NCBI GenBank assembly: GCA_020025615.1
Contig: JAHHRT010000001.1
Location: forward strand, 1 to 49,035
Direction: 5' to 3'
Length of the DNA: 49,035 nucleotides
From: Oscillospiraceae bacterium
Lineage (GTDB): Bacteria; Bacillota; Clostridia; Oscillospirales; Oscillospiraceae
Shown one piece after another: positions 6,838 through 14,676 of the stretch; within the stretch, counting starts at the first letter, position 1, and each line of letters starts with the position of its first letter. Below the pieces are notes generated by a model. It was given only the letters and a program-made list of their open reading frames with translations, was not told the DNA's origin and did no database searches. Position numbers and translations under genes: made by a program.

Positions 6838-8538
6838 ATGTACTTAACGATAAACGGCCGCCCGGTGGATGCGCAGCCGGGTCAGTCCCTGGAAATGCTG
6901 GCAAAACAGCTGGGATTTACCGAGAAGGAACTTTCACGGCGTCCTCTGGCGGCGAAAATCGCCGGCGAGGTTTTCACCCTCAACTATTTGCCGGTTCGCA
7001 AGTCCGATGAGGAAAGGGAAACGCCTCTGATTCGACGGGCTATGGCGGCATCCGGCGGACAAATCCGTCTGCTTCGCTACTCGGATCCCGGCGGTAAGAA
7101 GTGCTATATCCGCACGGCGCAGTTTGTGGTATTTCTGGCAATGCGTCAGCTCTGGCCTGAGAGTACGCCGAAGATCAGCTGTACTCTGGGCTCCAGCGTA
7201 TACATATCTGTGAGCGGTGCGAAGAATTTTTCCGCAGGGGAGCTTAAAGACCAGGTTCTGAAGCTGATTGCCGAAGATATTGTGCTGGCACGTCGGCGGG
7301 TTCCCTTGGAGCAGGCCATTGCCCGGTATCGTGCTTCCGGGCAGGAGGACAAGGCAAGGCTCCTGTCCTGGCGGAATGTAGACTATTTTGACGAGTATTC
7401 CTACGGGGATTTTTCCGACTACTACTATGGAGAAATGATGCCTTCTACCGGGTATCTGACGGTATGGGACATTCTGCCGGCGGATGGCGGCTTTGTGCTG
7501 GTTTATCCCGATGACCGGAATCCGGACCAACTGTCCCAGGTGCCGTCCATGCCCAATTTCTTCAGCGTCTTTACAGAAGGCGAGCGATGGTGCGAGCTTA
7601 TGGAGTGCCAGACGGTGGCGGACCTCAATGAACTGACCACCTCCGGCGGAATCCGGGAACTGATTCGGGTGAATGAGGCACTGCATGAGAAGCGATTCGC
7701 ACAGGTGGCGGATATGGTCTGCCAGCGTGGGGCCAAGGCTGTGATGCTGGCTGGACCCAGCTCCTCGGGCAAGACCACCTCGGCAAACCGTCTGGCGATT
7801 CAGCTGCGGGTCCACGGAAAGAAGCCCATCCTCATGAGCCTGGACAACTACTATATTGACCGGGATAAGATTGCCCCCGGCCCGGACGGCAAGCTGGATT
7901 TGGAGCACATCAACACCCTGGATACGGAGTTGTTCCGCAAGAACATGGGCGCTCTGCTGGCAGGGGAGGAGGTAGCCCTTCCTACCTTCAACTTCATGAC
8001 CGGGCGGCGGGAATGGAGCGGGAAGACACTGCGGCTCTCAGAGGAATCCGTCATCATTGTGGAAGGACTTCACGGCCTGAATCCGCAAATGCAGCCGGAG
8101 GGTGTGGATTCGTCTCTGGTGTTTAAGCTCTACATCAGCCCGCTGCTGCCGCTGAACCTGGATAACCACAATCGAATCCCAACCAGCCTGCTTCGGCTGC
8201 TGCGGCGGATCGTCCGAGACTACGAAACCCGGGGCTCCTCGGTCCAGAACACACTTTCCATGTGGGACTCTGTGCGGCGGGGCGAGGAACGGTGGATCTT
8301 CCCCTATCAGGAGAATGCGGATGTCATCTTCAACAGCTCCACCCTCTATGAGCTGGCAGTGCTCAAAAAGCATATCTACCCGCTGCTGACAGCGGTTCAG
8401 CCGGAGGATGAGTGCTATGATGATGTTCGGGAGATTGTCAAGGTCCTGAACTTCGTCCAGGAGGCAGATGTGGACGACGAAATCCCGCCCACCAGTCTGG
8501 TCCGGGAGTTCATCGGCGGAAATACCTTCTATAAGTAA
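6838..8538 (+). CDS. TGS/ThrRS-like-domain nucleoside (uridine-type) kinase
   Basis: A 566-residue fusion. Residues 1 to about 60 form a TGS domain (MYLTINGRPVDAQPGQSLEM), followed by a region resembling the second additional domain of threonyl-tRNA synthetase. From about residue 300 there is a uridine kinase/phosphoribulokinase domain with P-loop GPSSSGKTT (about 306-314) and SLDNYYIDRD, typical of nucleoside binding. The fusion is a known Firmicutes family annotated as nucleoside kinase; the physiological substrate is not established from sequence. The ribosome site AAGGAGG is ideal for ATG 6838. It has its own promoter and terminator and is a single-gene unit. Confidence 0.86.
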   Translation: MYLTINGRPVDAQPGQSLEMLAKQLGFTEKELSRRPLAAKIAGEVFTLNYLPVRKSDEERETPLIRRAMAASGGQIRLLRYSDPGGKKCYIRTAQFVVFLAMRQLWPESTPKISCTLGSSVYISVSGAKNFSAGELKDQVLKLIAEDIVLARRRVPLEQAIARYRASGQEDKARLLSWRNVDYFDEYSYGDFSDYYYGEMMPSTGYLTVWDILPADGGFVLVYPDDRNPDQLSQVPSMPNFFSVFTEGERWCELMECQTVADLNELTTSGGIRELIRVNEALHEKRFAQVADMVCQRGAKAVMLAGPSSSGKTTSANRLAIQLRVHGKKPILMSLDNYYIDRDKIAPGPDGKLDLEHINTLDTELFRKNMGALLAGEEVALPTFNFMTGRREWSGKTLRLSEESVIIVEGLHGLNPQMQPEGVDSSLVFKLYISPLLPLNLDNHNRIPTSLLRLLRRIVRDYETRGSSVQNTLSMWDSVRRGEERWIFPYQENADVIFNSSTLYELAVLKKHIYPLLTAVQPEDECYDDVREIVKVLNFVQEADVDDEIPPTSLVREFIGGNTFYK

Positions 8539-8543
8539 ATCAA

Positions 8544-8580
8544 AAAGCGGCTCCATCCAGCGTGGATGGGGCCGCTTTCT
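8544..8580 (+). terminator. terminator after nucleoside kinase
   Basis: AAAGCGGCTCCATCCA / TGGATGGGGCCGCTTT hairpin with a GCG loop, six bases after the stop codon. The T tail is short. Confidence 0.8.
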
Positions 8581-8591
8581 GGCTGAGAAGA

Positions 8592-8624
8592 TCAAAAAAA
8601 GAGGTGCCCAGCGGACACCTCTTT
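8592..8624 (-). terminator. terminator of the small membrane protein gene
   Basis: Minus strand AAAGAGGTGTCC / GGGCACCTCTTT hairpin followed by a run of T, downstream of the minus-strand gene ending at 8637. Confidence 0.85.
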
Positions 8625-8636
8625 ACAAGTATCATA

Positions 8637-8933
8637 TTAAAGGGTTACAGGGGGAGCAGGGTAGTGCAGAATCATGGATACCAGAGTGCAGATAATGAAA
8701 GCAAAGAATGCGGTCACCATCCACAGACTGCGCCGATGGGAAAATTCTCCTGTGATATACAGCCAACCCAGGGATAAACCAGAGGCAGCCATGGTTACAA
8801 TACCAAAGATAAACTTGAGGGTATTCATCCCCCGCCAAGAAAAGAGCACAAATAAAATAAATGCGGCAGTAATACCCAGGATGACCCGAGTCATCATGAT
8901 TTCCATATGCCGATAGCGATTACGCTTTGCCAC
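8637..8933 (-). CDS. small membrane protein, unknown function
   Basis: About 98 residues with three predicted membrane helices (VILGITAAFILFVLFSW, FIFGIVTMAASGLSLGWLYI, WMVTAFFAFIICTLVSMIL) and a basic N-terminus (MAKRNRYRHMEI), suggesting an N-in topology. I chose GTG 8933 because GGAGGG lies 6 bases upstream; the ATG at 8939 abuts that site. Its own promoter and terminator support it as a real single gene. No family recognised. Confidence 0.72.
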   Translation of the reverse strand: MAKRNRYRHMEIMMTRVILGITAAFILFVLFSWRGMNTLKFIFGIVTMAASGLSLGWLYITGEFSHRRSLWMVTAFFAFIICTLVSMILHYPAPPVTL

Positions 8934-8968
8934 GACCATCCCTCCATAAAACTCTCTTGCTTTGTGAC

Positions 8969-8997
8969 ATCATATCATATCCTGTCAGAAATTGCAA
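8969..8997 (-). promoter_or_regulatory. promoter of the small membrane protein gene
   Basis: Minus strand TTGCAA (8997-8992), 17-base spacer, TATGAT (8974-8969). Confidence 0.75.
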
Positions 8998-9034
8998 TCG
9001 TTTCCTGGACAAAAGGCAAATTTTTCGGAAATAC

Positions 9035-9063
9035 TTGCGCCACGGGAAAAGCAATGCTATAAT
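9035..9063 (+). promoter_or_regulatory. promoter of the scpA operon
   Basis: TTGCGC (9035-9040), 17-base spacer, TATAAT (9058-9063). The leader to the scpA start is about 155 bases and shows no element I recognise. Confidence 0.78.
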
Positions 9064-9226
9064 AACGTGAAATGTTATGATTTCCCCCGGTTGTCCTTTT
9101 TCACCCAAGCCCCTTCTTGACAGTGGGGAAACGATCATGGGATGCTTCTATTCTATGCACGGGGACCTCATAATAAACCGGTTCTGCCCTGGAGCGTTCC
9201 GGAAATTTACAAGCCAAGGAGCCGCT

Positions 9227-10006
9227 ATGGGAGAACCGCAATATCGGCTGGAGGGAATTGTCCACACCCGCAGTGAGGAGATGGAGGACTTTGAAGGCCC
9301 TCTGGATGTTATTTTTTTACTTCTCAGCAAGAATAAAATAGAGATCCAGGATGTTTCCATCACTGCCATCCTGGAACAGTATCTGGCTTATCTGGACGAG
9401 ATGAAGCGGCTGGATATGGAGATTGCCAGTGAATTTATCACCATGGCTTCCCATCTGATGCTCATTAAGACCAAAATGCTCCTGTCTGCTGCGGAGCAGG
9501 AGGAAGCAGAGAACGAACTGGATTTGCTGCGCCAGAGCCTGGTGGAACGCCGCCGGAAGGAAGCCATGGAGCAGATCCGACAGGCCATCACCGTGCTGGA
9601 GCCTCGAAACGACATCGGAAGATGTATTTTCACCAAGGACCCGGAACCACTGAAACGGGCCAAGGGCTATCGCTATCAGCATGATCCCTCGGATCTTCTT
9701 CGGGCACTGGATGCCATTGCCGAGCGTAACAGCAATCGGCTGCCGCCGCCCACTGCCAACTTCAGGGGCATCGTGGGAAAGGAACCCTATCCCGTTACCC
9801 GTAAGTCTGCCGAGGTGCTCCGGCATCTGGTGCTGCGAGGGGTAGAGCGGCTTAAAAATCTGTTCCGGGGAAATCGCAGCCGCAGTGAGGTGGTTGCCAC
9901 CTTCCTGGCCATTCTGGAACTGTGTAAAACCAACCGCGTCACGCTGGAAAATGATATTACCGGCGAAAATCCCAATGTCCGCTTACTGGACAAGGAAGAT
10001 CATTAG
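9227..10006 (+). CDS. scpA: segregation and condensation protein ScpA
   Basis: A 259-residue kleisin subunit of the Smc-ScpAB condensin, linking the Smc heads during chromosome segregation. The N-terminal kleisin signature is EDFEGPLDVIFLLLSKNKIE with a DVSITAILEQYLAYLDEM helix; the C-terminal winged helix follows after RSEVVATFLAILELCK. An in-frame ATG further upstream (9077) would add 50 unrelated residues; I prefer ATG 9227, with AAGGAG 5 bases upstream and the usual family N-terminus. First gene of the scpA-scpB-DUF2953-gerW-dacF-rluB operon. Confidence 0.93.
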   Translation: MGEPQYRLEGIVHTRSEEMEDFEGPLDVIFLLLSKNKIEIQDVSITAILEQYLAYLDEMKRLDMEIASEFITMASHLMLIKTKMLLSAAEQEEAENELDLLRQSLVERRRKEAMEQIRQAITVLEPRNDIGRCIFTKDPEPLKRAKGYRYQHDPSDLLRALDAIAERNSNRLPPPTANFRGIVGKEPYPVTRKSAEVLRHLVLRGVERLKNLFRGNRSRSEVVATFLAILELCKTNRVTLENDITGENPNVRLLDKEDH

Positions 10007-10017
10007 GAGGTGCGCTG

Positions 10018-10608
10018 ATGGAGCCTGAACAGCTGCAGCGGGCCATTGAGGCCATTTTATTTGCCGCCGGAGAGCGGATTGAGATCAGCCGCCTGGCGGC
10101 AGCATTGGAAACCGATCCTTCGGATATTGAGAAAGCCACCGACGCTTTGGCAGATCAGCTGGCATTTGACCGTCGGGGCATCCGAATTCTGAAATTAGAG
10201 CGGGGATACCAGATGGTATCCTCCGGCGAGATGGCGGATTATGTTACAAAAGCGTTGGAGACCCGCAAGCCTCCCAGACTGTCTTCCTCTCAGCTGGAGA
10301 CCTTGACCATCATTGCTTATTATCAGCCGGCGACTAAGGCTATGGTAGAGCAGATTCGCGGAGTGGACAGTGCCTATTCCGTATCTGCGCTGCTGAATAA
10401 GAAGCTCATTGAAGAGGCGGGACGTCTGAACGTGCCTGGACGGCCCATTCAGTACCGAACCACACCAGATTTTCTCAGAACCTTTTCTCTGTCATCTCTG
10501 GATGAACTGCCACCCATTGACAAGATTGCCTTTGGCGAGCCGATTCAGATAGAGGAAACCCAGAAGACAGAGACACCGGCAGAGCCTGCACAGCAGGAGG
10601 CTACGTAA
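10018..10608 (+). CDS. scpB: segregation and condensation protein ScpB
   Basis: A 196-residue protein made of two winged-helix domains (QRAIEAILFAAGERIEISRLA at the N-terminus; LETLTIIAYYQPATKAMVEQIRGV in the second). It dimerises and binds the ScpA centre in the Smc complex. The ribosome site AGGAGG is 7 bases before ATG 10018. It starts 11 bases after scpA and its stop overlaps the next start (TAATG), so the genes are coupled. The acidic C-terminal tail (ETQKTETPAEPAQQEAT) is a normal variable extension. Confidence 0.94.
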   Translation: MEPEQLQRAIEAILFAAGERIEISRLAAALETDPSDIEKATDALADQLAFDRRGIRILKLERGYQMVSSGEMADYVTKALETRKPPRLSSSQLETLTIIAYYQPATKAMVEQIRGVDSAYSVSALLNKKLIEEAGRLNVPGRPIQYRTTPDFLRTFSLSSLDELPPIDKIAFGEPIQIEETQKTETPAEPAQQEAT

Positions 10609-11246
10609 TGGGCTGGCTCATTACCCTGGGAATTTTGGTCCTCATTTGGCTGATCCCGGTGGGCCTTAGTATTCGCTATACACAAGAAAAATTCCATGTT
10701 CGGCTGCGGGTGGCGGGAATTTCCTTCCCATTTCCTAAGATAAAAGAAGAGACAGAAGTGCAGCACCCCCAGGAAAAGCAGGTGCAGCCAAAAGCTGACA
10801 CCGCCCCGGCAGAGAAACAAGCCCCCAAGCCCCGGAAACGCAGATTCGGATTTTTCCACAAGAGAAATTTGGGGTGGGAGGATTATAAACCCTTTGTCCG
10901 ATTGGGTCTTGACTTCCTGGGAGATCTGCGGAGAAAGCTTCAGATAGACCGGCTGGATTTCCGCCTGGTTCTTGCAGGGGAGGACCCCTGTGATGTGGCG
11001 GTAAACTACGGCAGAGCCTGGGCCGCAGTGGGCAGTCTCCTGCCTCAGCTGGAACGGCTGCTGGTCATCAAAAAACGCGATGTCCAGGTGGAATGTGATT
11101 TCACAGCAGAGAAAACGAAAATATCCGGTCGGGTGGACCTGCATCTGACCGCGGGCAGGGCCTTGTGCCTGGCAGTGGGCTATGGCCTGCTGCTCCAGAA
11201 AGAATTAACCAATTTGAAGAAAAGAAAAGGCGGTGCTTCGTTATGA
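10608..11246 (+). CDS. DUF2953-type membrane-anchored protein
   Basis: A 212-residue protein with one N-terminal membrane helix (GWLITLGILVLIWLIPVGLS), a charged low-complexity linker (about residues 45-75, rich in E, Q, K, P), and a C-terminal domain resembling DUF2953 (DVAVNYGRAWAAVGSLLPQL; ISGRVDLHLTAGRALCLAVGYG). In clostridial genomes DUF2953 genes commonly sit between scpB and the gerW/ytfJ sporulation gene, as here. The molecular function is unknown; the linkage suggests a sporulation or envelope role. Start and stop both overlap neighbours. Confidence 0.83.
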   Translation: MGWLITLGILVLIWLIPVGLSIRYTQEKFHVRLRVAGISFPFPKIKEETEVQHPQEKQVQPKADTAPAEKQAPKPRKRRFGFFHKRNLGWEDYKPFVRLGLDFLGDLRRKLQIDRLDFRLVLAGEDPCDVAVNYGRAWAAVGSLLPQLERLLVIKKRDVQVECDFTAEKTKISGRVDLHLTAGRALCLAVGYGLLLQKELTNLKKRKGGASL

Positions 11247-11629
11247 GCCAGAAACTTCCCAATATGCTGGATAGTACCATTCAGAAGATCCGTGAGATGG
11301 TGGATGTAAACTCTGTCATCGGTGACCCCATCACCACTCCTGACGGCGTGACCATCATTCCTGTGTCCAAGGTCAGCGTGGGCTTTGGCGGCGGCGGATC
11401 TGACTTCGCCTCCAAGACCAGCCAGGAAAACCCCTTCGGCGGCGGTGTGGGCGGCGGTGTCAAAGTGACCCCCATCTGCTTCCTCATTGTGAAGGACGGT
11501 AATGTTCGGATGATGCCTGTGGCACAGCCTGCAAACTCTACCACCGAGCGTCTGGTGGAGATGCTGCCGGACACCCTGGAGCAGATCAATTCCTTTATCG
11601 AGTCCAAAAAGACAGTGAAAGGGGAATAA
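11243..11629 (+). CDS. gerW: GerW family sporulation protein (YtfJ-like)
   Basis: A 128-residue protein with the family pattern: SVIGDPITTPDGVTIIPVSK, a Gly-rich VSVGFGGGGSDF and GGGVGGGVKVTPICFLIVKDG, and C-terminal ERLVEMLPDTLEQI. In Bacillus, GerW is a forespore protein needed for normal L-alanine germination. The start ATG overlaps the DUF2953 stop (ATGA). Longer in-frame starts at 11165 lie inside the previous gene. It supports the organism being a spore former. Confidence 0.9.
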   Translation: MSQKLPNMLDSTIQKIREMVDVNSVIGDPITTPDGVTIIPVSKVSVGFGGGGSDFASKTSQENPFGGGVGGGVKVTPICFLIVKDGNVRMMPVAQPANSTTERLVEMLPDTLEQINSFIESKKTVKGE

Positions 11630-11668
11630 TCCCAACCTTTTCCGGGCACCCTATTCCCGGGTGAGGAT

Positions 11669-12856
11669 ATGAAACGACTGATTTTCGGAACGGCGGCTGG
11701 ATTGCTGGCTGCCGTTCTATTTTTAACAATTCCGGCAGAGGCGGCCTCTGCACAGCGTGCCATTGTTCTGGACGAGGTCGGCAAAAAGGTGCTCTATGAG
11801 AAGGACGCAGAAAGCCGAAGCCTCATTGCCAGCACCACCAAGATTATGACCGGGCTGCTGGTTTGTGAAAACTGCAATGTGCTGGCCCCAGTGCGGATTC
11901 CCAAGGAGGCAGTGGGCATCGAAGGCTCCTCTATGTATCTTCGGGAAGGGGAGGTCTTGACCATTCAGGAGCTTCTCTACGGCATGATGCTTTCTTCGGG
12001 AAACGATGCAGCGGTGGCCCTGGCCATTGCCTGCGGCGGAACCGTGGAGAATTTCGCCGAAATGATGAACGCAAAGGCCCGGGAACTGGGAATGACGGAA
12101 AGCCATTTTGAAAATCCCAACGGCCTGGACGGAAAACAACACTATTCCACTGCCCGGGATCTGGGAATTCTGGGGCTGGAAGCAATGAAAAATCCCATCT
12201 TTGCCAAGACGGTCTCTACAAAGACGGTACAGGTGGGCAATCGGTATTTGAAAAATCACAATAAGCTGCTGTGGCGGGTTCCCGGAGCCGACGGTGTCAA
12301 AACCGGGTATACAAGAGCGGCGGGACGGATTCTGGTATCCAGTGCTGCCCGCAATGGCAGACGGGTGGTGGCGGTGACCATCAACGACCCCAACGATTGG
12401 CAGGACCATAGCACGCTCCTGGAAAATGCCTTTGCCCGATACCGGGAAAAGACCTTGATTCGGGAAGGGGAGCGGGTGGGTGCTCTGGAAATTGCCGGGG
12501 GAGAATCCCACCAGGTTCCCATCCTGGCGGCCCGGGATTTTTCCTGGTCGGTGGTGCCGGGAGAGCAGCCTATGGTGATCCTGCCCGGGCCGGGGTTTGC
12601 CTACGCACCGGTGGTCCGGGGCGGCTTTGCCGGGAATGCTTATGTGGTATTGGAGGGCAAAGCCATCGGAACCATCCCGGTGGTTTACGGCAGAACGGTG
12701 GAGATCCACCAGGAGCCGAAAAAGAGTATTTGGGAACGCTTGTTTGGAGGAAAACAGGATGGAGAGACTGCAAAAGATACTGTCTGCCCGGGGGGTAGCC
12801 TCCCGGCGGCAGGCAGAAGAGATGATAAAAGCGGGGAAAGTCCGGTTAAACGGTAA
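11669..12856 (+). CDS. dacF: serine D-Ala-D-Ala carboxypeptidase (DacF-type PBP)
   Basis: A 395-residue exported low-molecular-weight penicillin-binding protein that trims peptidoglycan stem pentapeptides. The signal peptide ends near AEA-AS (residues 20-27). Catalytic motifs are S55-T-T-K58, S110-G-N112 and K211-T-G213. A C-terminal beta domain follows. Its neighbours (gerW, DUF2953) fit a DacF-like role in spore cortex synthesis. Odd point: the last 32 residues, rich in G, D, R and K, are read in a second frame over the first 98 bases of rluB. This suggests loss of an earlier stop rather than a conserved tail. Confidence 0.92.
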   Translation: MKRLIFGTAAGLLAAVLFLTIPAEAASAQRAIVLDEVGKKVLYEKDAESRSLIASTTKIMTGLLVCENCNVLAPVRIPKEAVGIEGSSMYLREGEVLTIQELLYGMMLSSGNDAAVALAIACGGTVENFAEMMNAKARELGMTESHFENPNGLDGKQHYSTARDLGILGLEAMKNPIFAKTVSTKTVQVGNRYLKNHNKLLWRVPGADGVKTGYTRAAGRILVSSAARNGRRVVAVTINDPNDWQDHSTLLENAFARYREKTLIREGERVGALEIAGGESHQVPILAARDFSWSVVPGEQPMVILPGPGFAYAPVVRGGFAGNAYVVLEGKAIGTIPVVYGRTVEIHQEPKKSIWERLFGGKQDGETAKDTVCPGGSLPAAGRRDDKSGESPVKR

Positions 12857-13457
12857 GGTCGCCGCGCTGGGCGATACAGCAGACCCGGAGGTAGATGAGA
12901 TTCTGGTGGACGGGAAGAAACTCCCGCCCCAGGAAAAATATGTGTACATCCTTCTGAATAAGCCCCGGGGCTATGTGACCACCCTTTCCGACGAAAAGGG
13001 CAGACCCAATGCCGCCCAGCTGGTGGCGGACTGCGGTATCCGGGTATATCCCGTGGGACGGCTGGACATGGACTCTGAGGGCCTGCTCCTGTTTACCAAT
13101 GACGGCGCTTTTGCCAACGCTTTGATGCACCCCAAGGGAGAGGTGGAGAAGACCTATCGGGTGGCAGTGACGGGATACGTTCCCGGGGCCGAAAAGCTCC
13201 TGGCCCGGCCCATCACTCTGGATGGCTATACCATCCGGCCTCCTAAGGTAAAGCTTCTGAAAGCGGAGGGCAGCCGGGCCAGCTTCCTGGTGACCATCCA
13301 CGAGGGCCGCAACCGTCAGGTGCGGCGGATGTGCCAGGCAGCCGGGATGGAAGTGAGAAGACTGCTTCGGATTCAAGAGGGCAGTCTCTCCCTGGGAGAA
13401 CTCCCCAGGGGAACGTGGCGGTATCTCACGGAAAATGAGGTCAATCTGCTGCGGTGA
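12759..13457 (+). CDS. rluB: 23S rRNA pseudouridine synthase (RluB/RsuA family)
   Basis: A 232-residue enzyme with an N-terminal S4 RNA-binding domain (ERLQKILSARGVASRRQAEEMI, VRLNGKVA) and a pseudouridine synthase domain containing YPVGRLDMDSEGLLLFTNDG; the Asp of GRLD is the catalytic nucleophile. HEGRNRQVRRM is the family C-terminal motif. I chose ATG 12759 with GGAGG 8 bases upstream; longer in-frame starts have no support. It overlaps dacF by 98 bases and is followed by a terminator, closing the operon. RluB versus RsuA cannot be fully separated by eye. Confidence 0.9.
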   Translation: MERLQKILSARGVASRRQAEEMIKAGKVRLNGKVAALGDTADPEVDEILVDGKKLPPQEKYVYILLNKPRGYVTTLSDEKGRPNAAQLVADCGIRVYPVGRLDMDSEGLLLFTNDGAFANALMHPKGEVEKTYRVAVTGYVPGAEKLLARPITLDGYTIRPPKVKLLKAEGSRASFLVTIHEGRNRQVRRMCQAAGMEVRRLLRIQEGSLSLGELPRGTWRYLTENEVNLLR

Positions 13458-13487
13458 GCGGAGACTCCCCAGGGTAAAACAAACCAC

Positions 13488-13532
13488 AAAATCGACCTGC
13501 CGAATCTTCGGATTTTTGGCAGGCCGATTTTT
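13488..13532 (+). terminator. terminator of the scpA-rluB operon
   Basis: AAATCGACCTGCC / GGCAGGCCGATTT hairpin with one mismatch and a T-rich end. Confidence 0.8.
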
Positions 13533-13541
13533 GGTTTTGAC

Positions 13542-13570
13542 TTGCAAAATGCCGCTGGTTTTGCTAGTAT
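13542..13570 (+). promoter_or_regulatory. extended -10 promoter for the RpiR-type regulator
   Basis: TTGCAA (13542-13547), 17-base spacer ending in TGC, then TAGTAT (13565-13570). Confidence 0.75.
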
Positions 13571-13576
13571 TATTTT

Positions 13577-13806
13577 GTGCGATTTACAGGCTGTGTAGTT
13601 GGGCACGTCTGTTGCTTAGGCAGCTGCGTTCATTCCGCAAGAGAAATTTGCAGCAAAAGTTTGCGATGAATCAGGCGGGAATCTACCCGGACTTCTGGAG
13701 GGATTTAGGGAGTCATCAGGTATCTACGATGTGAAATTTTCGCAAACCACCGCAGATGACACAGTACGCGATTGCCTGAATATACCGCCTTACAGGGGGA
13801 AAAGCA
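13577..13806 (+). other. 230-base leader of the RpiR-type gene, partly structured
   Basis: No supported gene. A stem TTCATTCCGCAA / TTGCGATGAA (with a small internal loop) lies near 13629-13672, and GACT / AGTC pairs near 13690-13715. I cannot match it to a known riboswitch or to 6S RNA. It could be a regulatory leader or an independent RNA. Confidence 0.3.
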
Positions 13807-14676
13807 ATGAATCAAGATATTTTAACCGTATTGCAGGAGAAAATGCCGGAGTTCTCCAAGGGACAGCGCCGCATTGCCCAGTATATCTCCGAGACCTATG
13901 ATAAAGCCGCCTTTATGACCGCCCACCGCCTGGGAAAGGCTGTGGGTGTTTCTGAGTCTACGGTGGTTCGTTTTGCAGTGGATTTGGGCTTTGACGGCTA
14001 TCCCAGTATGCAGAAGGCCATGCAGGAAATGGTGCTGAACCGCCTGACCTCGGTGCAGCGCATTGAGGTTGCCAATGACCGCCTGGGTGACCAGGATGTG
14101 GTGTCCATGGTTCTCCATTCCGATATGGAAAAGCTGCGCCAGACCAGCGAAATCCTCAGCCGGGAGGACTTTGATGCTGCGGTAAACACCATTCTGGGAG
14201 CAAAGCGAATCTTCATCCTGGGTGTCCGTTCCGTGGCACCGCTGGCAAATTTTCTGGGGTATTACCTCAACTATATGTTTAACAACGTCCATGTGATTTC
14301 CGATTTCAGTGCCGGAGAGATGTTTGAGAAGATTGTGAGCATCACCTCTGAGGATGTGGTGGTCGCGTTCAGCTTCCCGCGGTATTCCTCTTCCACCACC
14401 AAGGGCGCCAAATACTGCCGCTCTGTGGGCGCTCCGGTGATCGGTGTCACTGACAGCAAGCTTTCGCCCTTGGGCCAGTGCAGTGACCATGTGCTGGTGG
14501 CGAAGAGCGATATGGTGAGCCTGGTGGACAGCCTGGTTGCGCCTCTGAGCATCATCAACGCTCTGATTGTTGCCATTGCAGCCAAGCGGGAAAAGGAGCT
14601 TTCCCAGACCTTTGAGAATCTGGAACGGATTTGGGACGAGTACAATGTTTATGAAAAGCAGGTGGACCCTACATGA
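13807..14676 (+). CDS. MurR/RpiR family transcriptional regulator
   Basis: A 289-residue regulator with an N-terminal HTH_6 domain (FSKGQRRIAQYISETYDKAAFMTA, VGVSESTVVRFAVDLGFDGYP) and a C-terminal SIS sugar-isomerase-like domain (residues about 125-260, with KRIFILGVRSVAPLA and VVVAFSFPRYSSSTTKGAKY). Such proteins sense phosphosugars and regulate sugar-acid or amino-sugar genes. No sugar operon lies nearby, so the effector is unknown. The stop overlaps the next start (ATGA), coupling it to a flavoprotein. A purine-rich GGGGGAAAAGC site precedes ATG 13807. Confidence 0.88.
   Translation: MNQDILTVLQEKMPEFSKGQRRIAQYISETYDKAAFMTAHRLGKAVGVSESTVVRFAVDLGFDGYPSMQKAMQEMVLNRLTSVQRIEVANDRLGDQDVVSMVLHSDMEKLRQTSEILSREDFDAAVNTILGAKRIFILGVRSVAPLANFLGYYLNYMFNNVHVISDFSAGEMFEKIVSITSEDVVVAFSFPRYSSSTTKGAKYCRSVGAPVIGVTDSKLSPLGQCSDHVLVAKSDMVSLVDSLVAPLSIINALIVAIAAKREKELSQTFENLERIWDEYNVYEKQVDPT

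Noticed and set aside
13435..13734. 99-codon plus-strand frame after rluB
   Set aside because: Starts inside rluB, runs through the terminator and the next promoter, and has no ribosome site.
13577..13740. 6S RNA
   Set aside because: A rod-like fold with the central bubble was not convincing; only short stems pair. Left as an unassigned leader.
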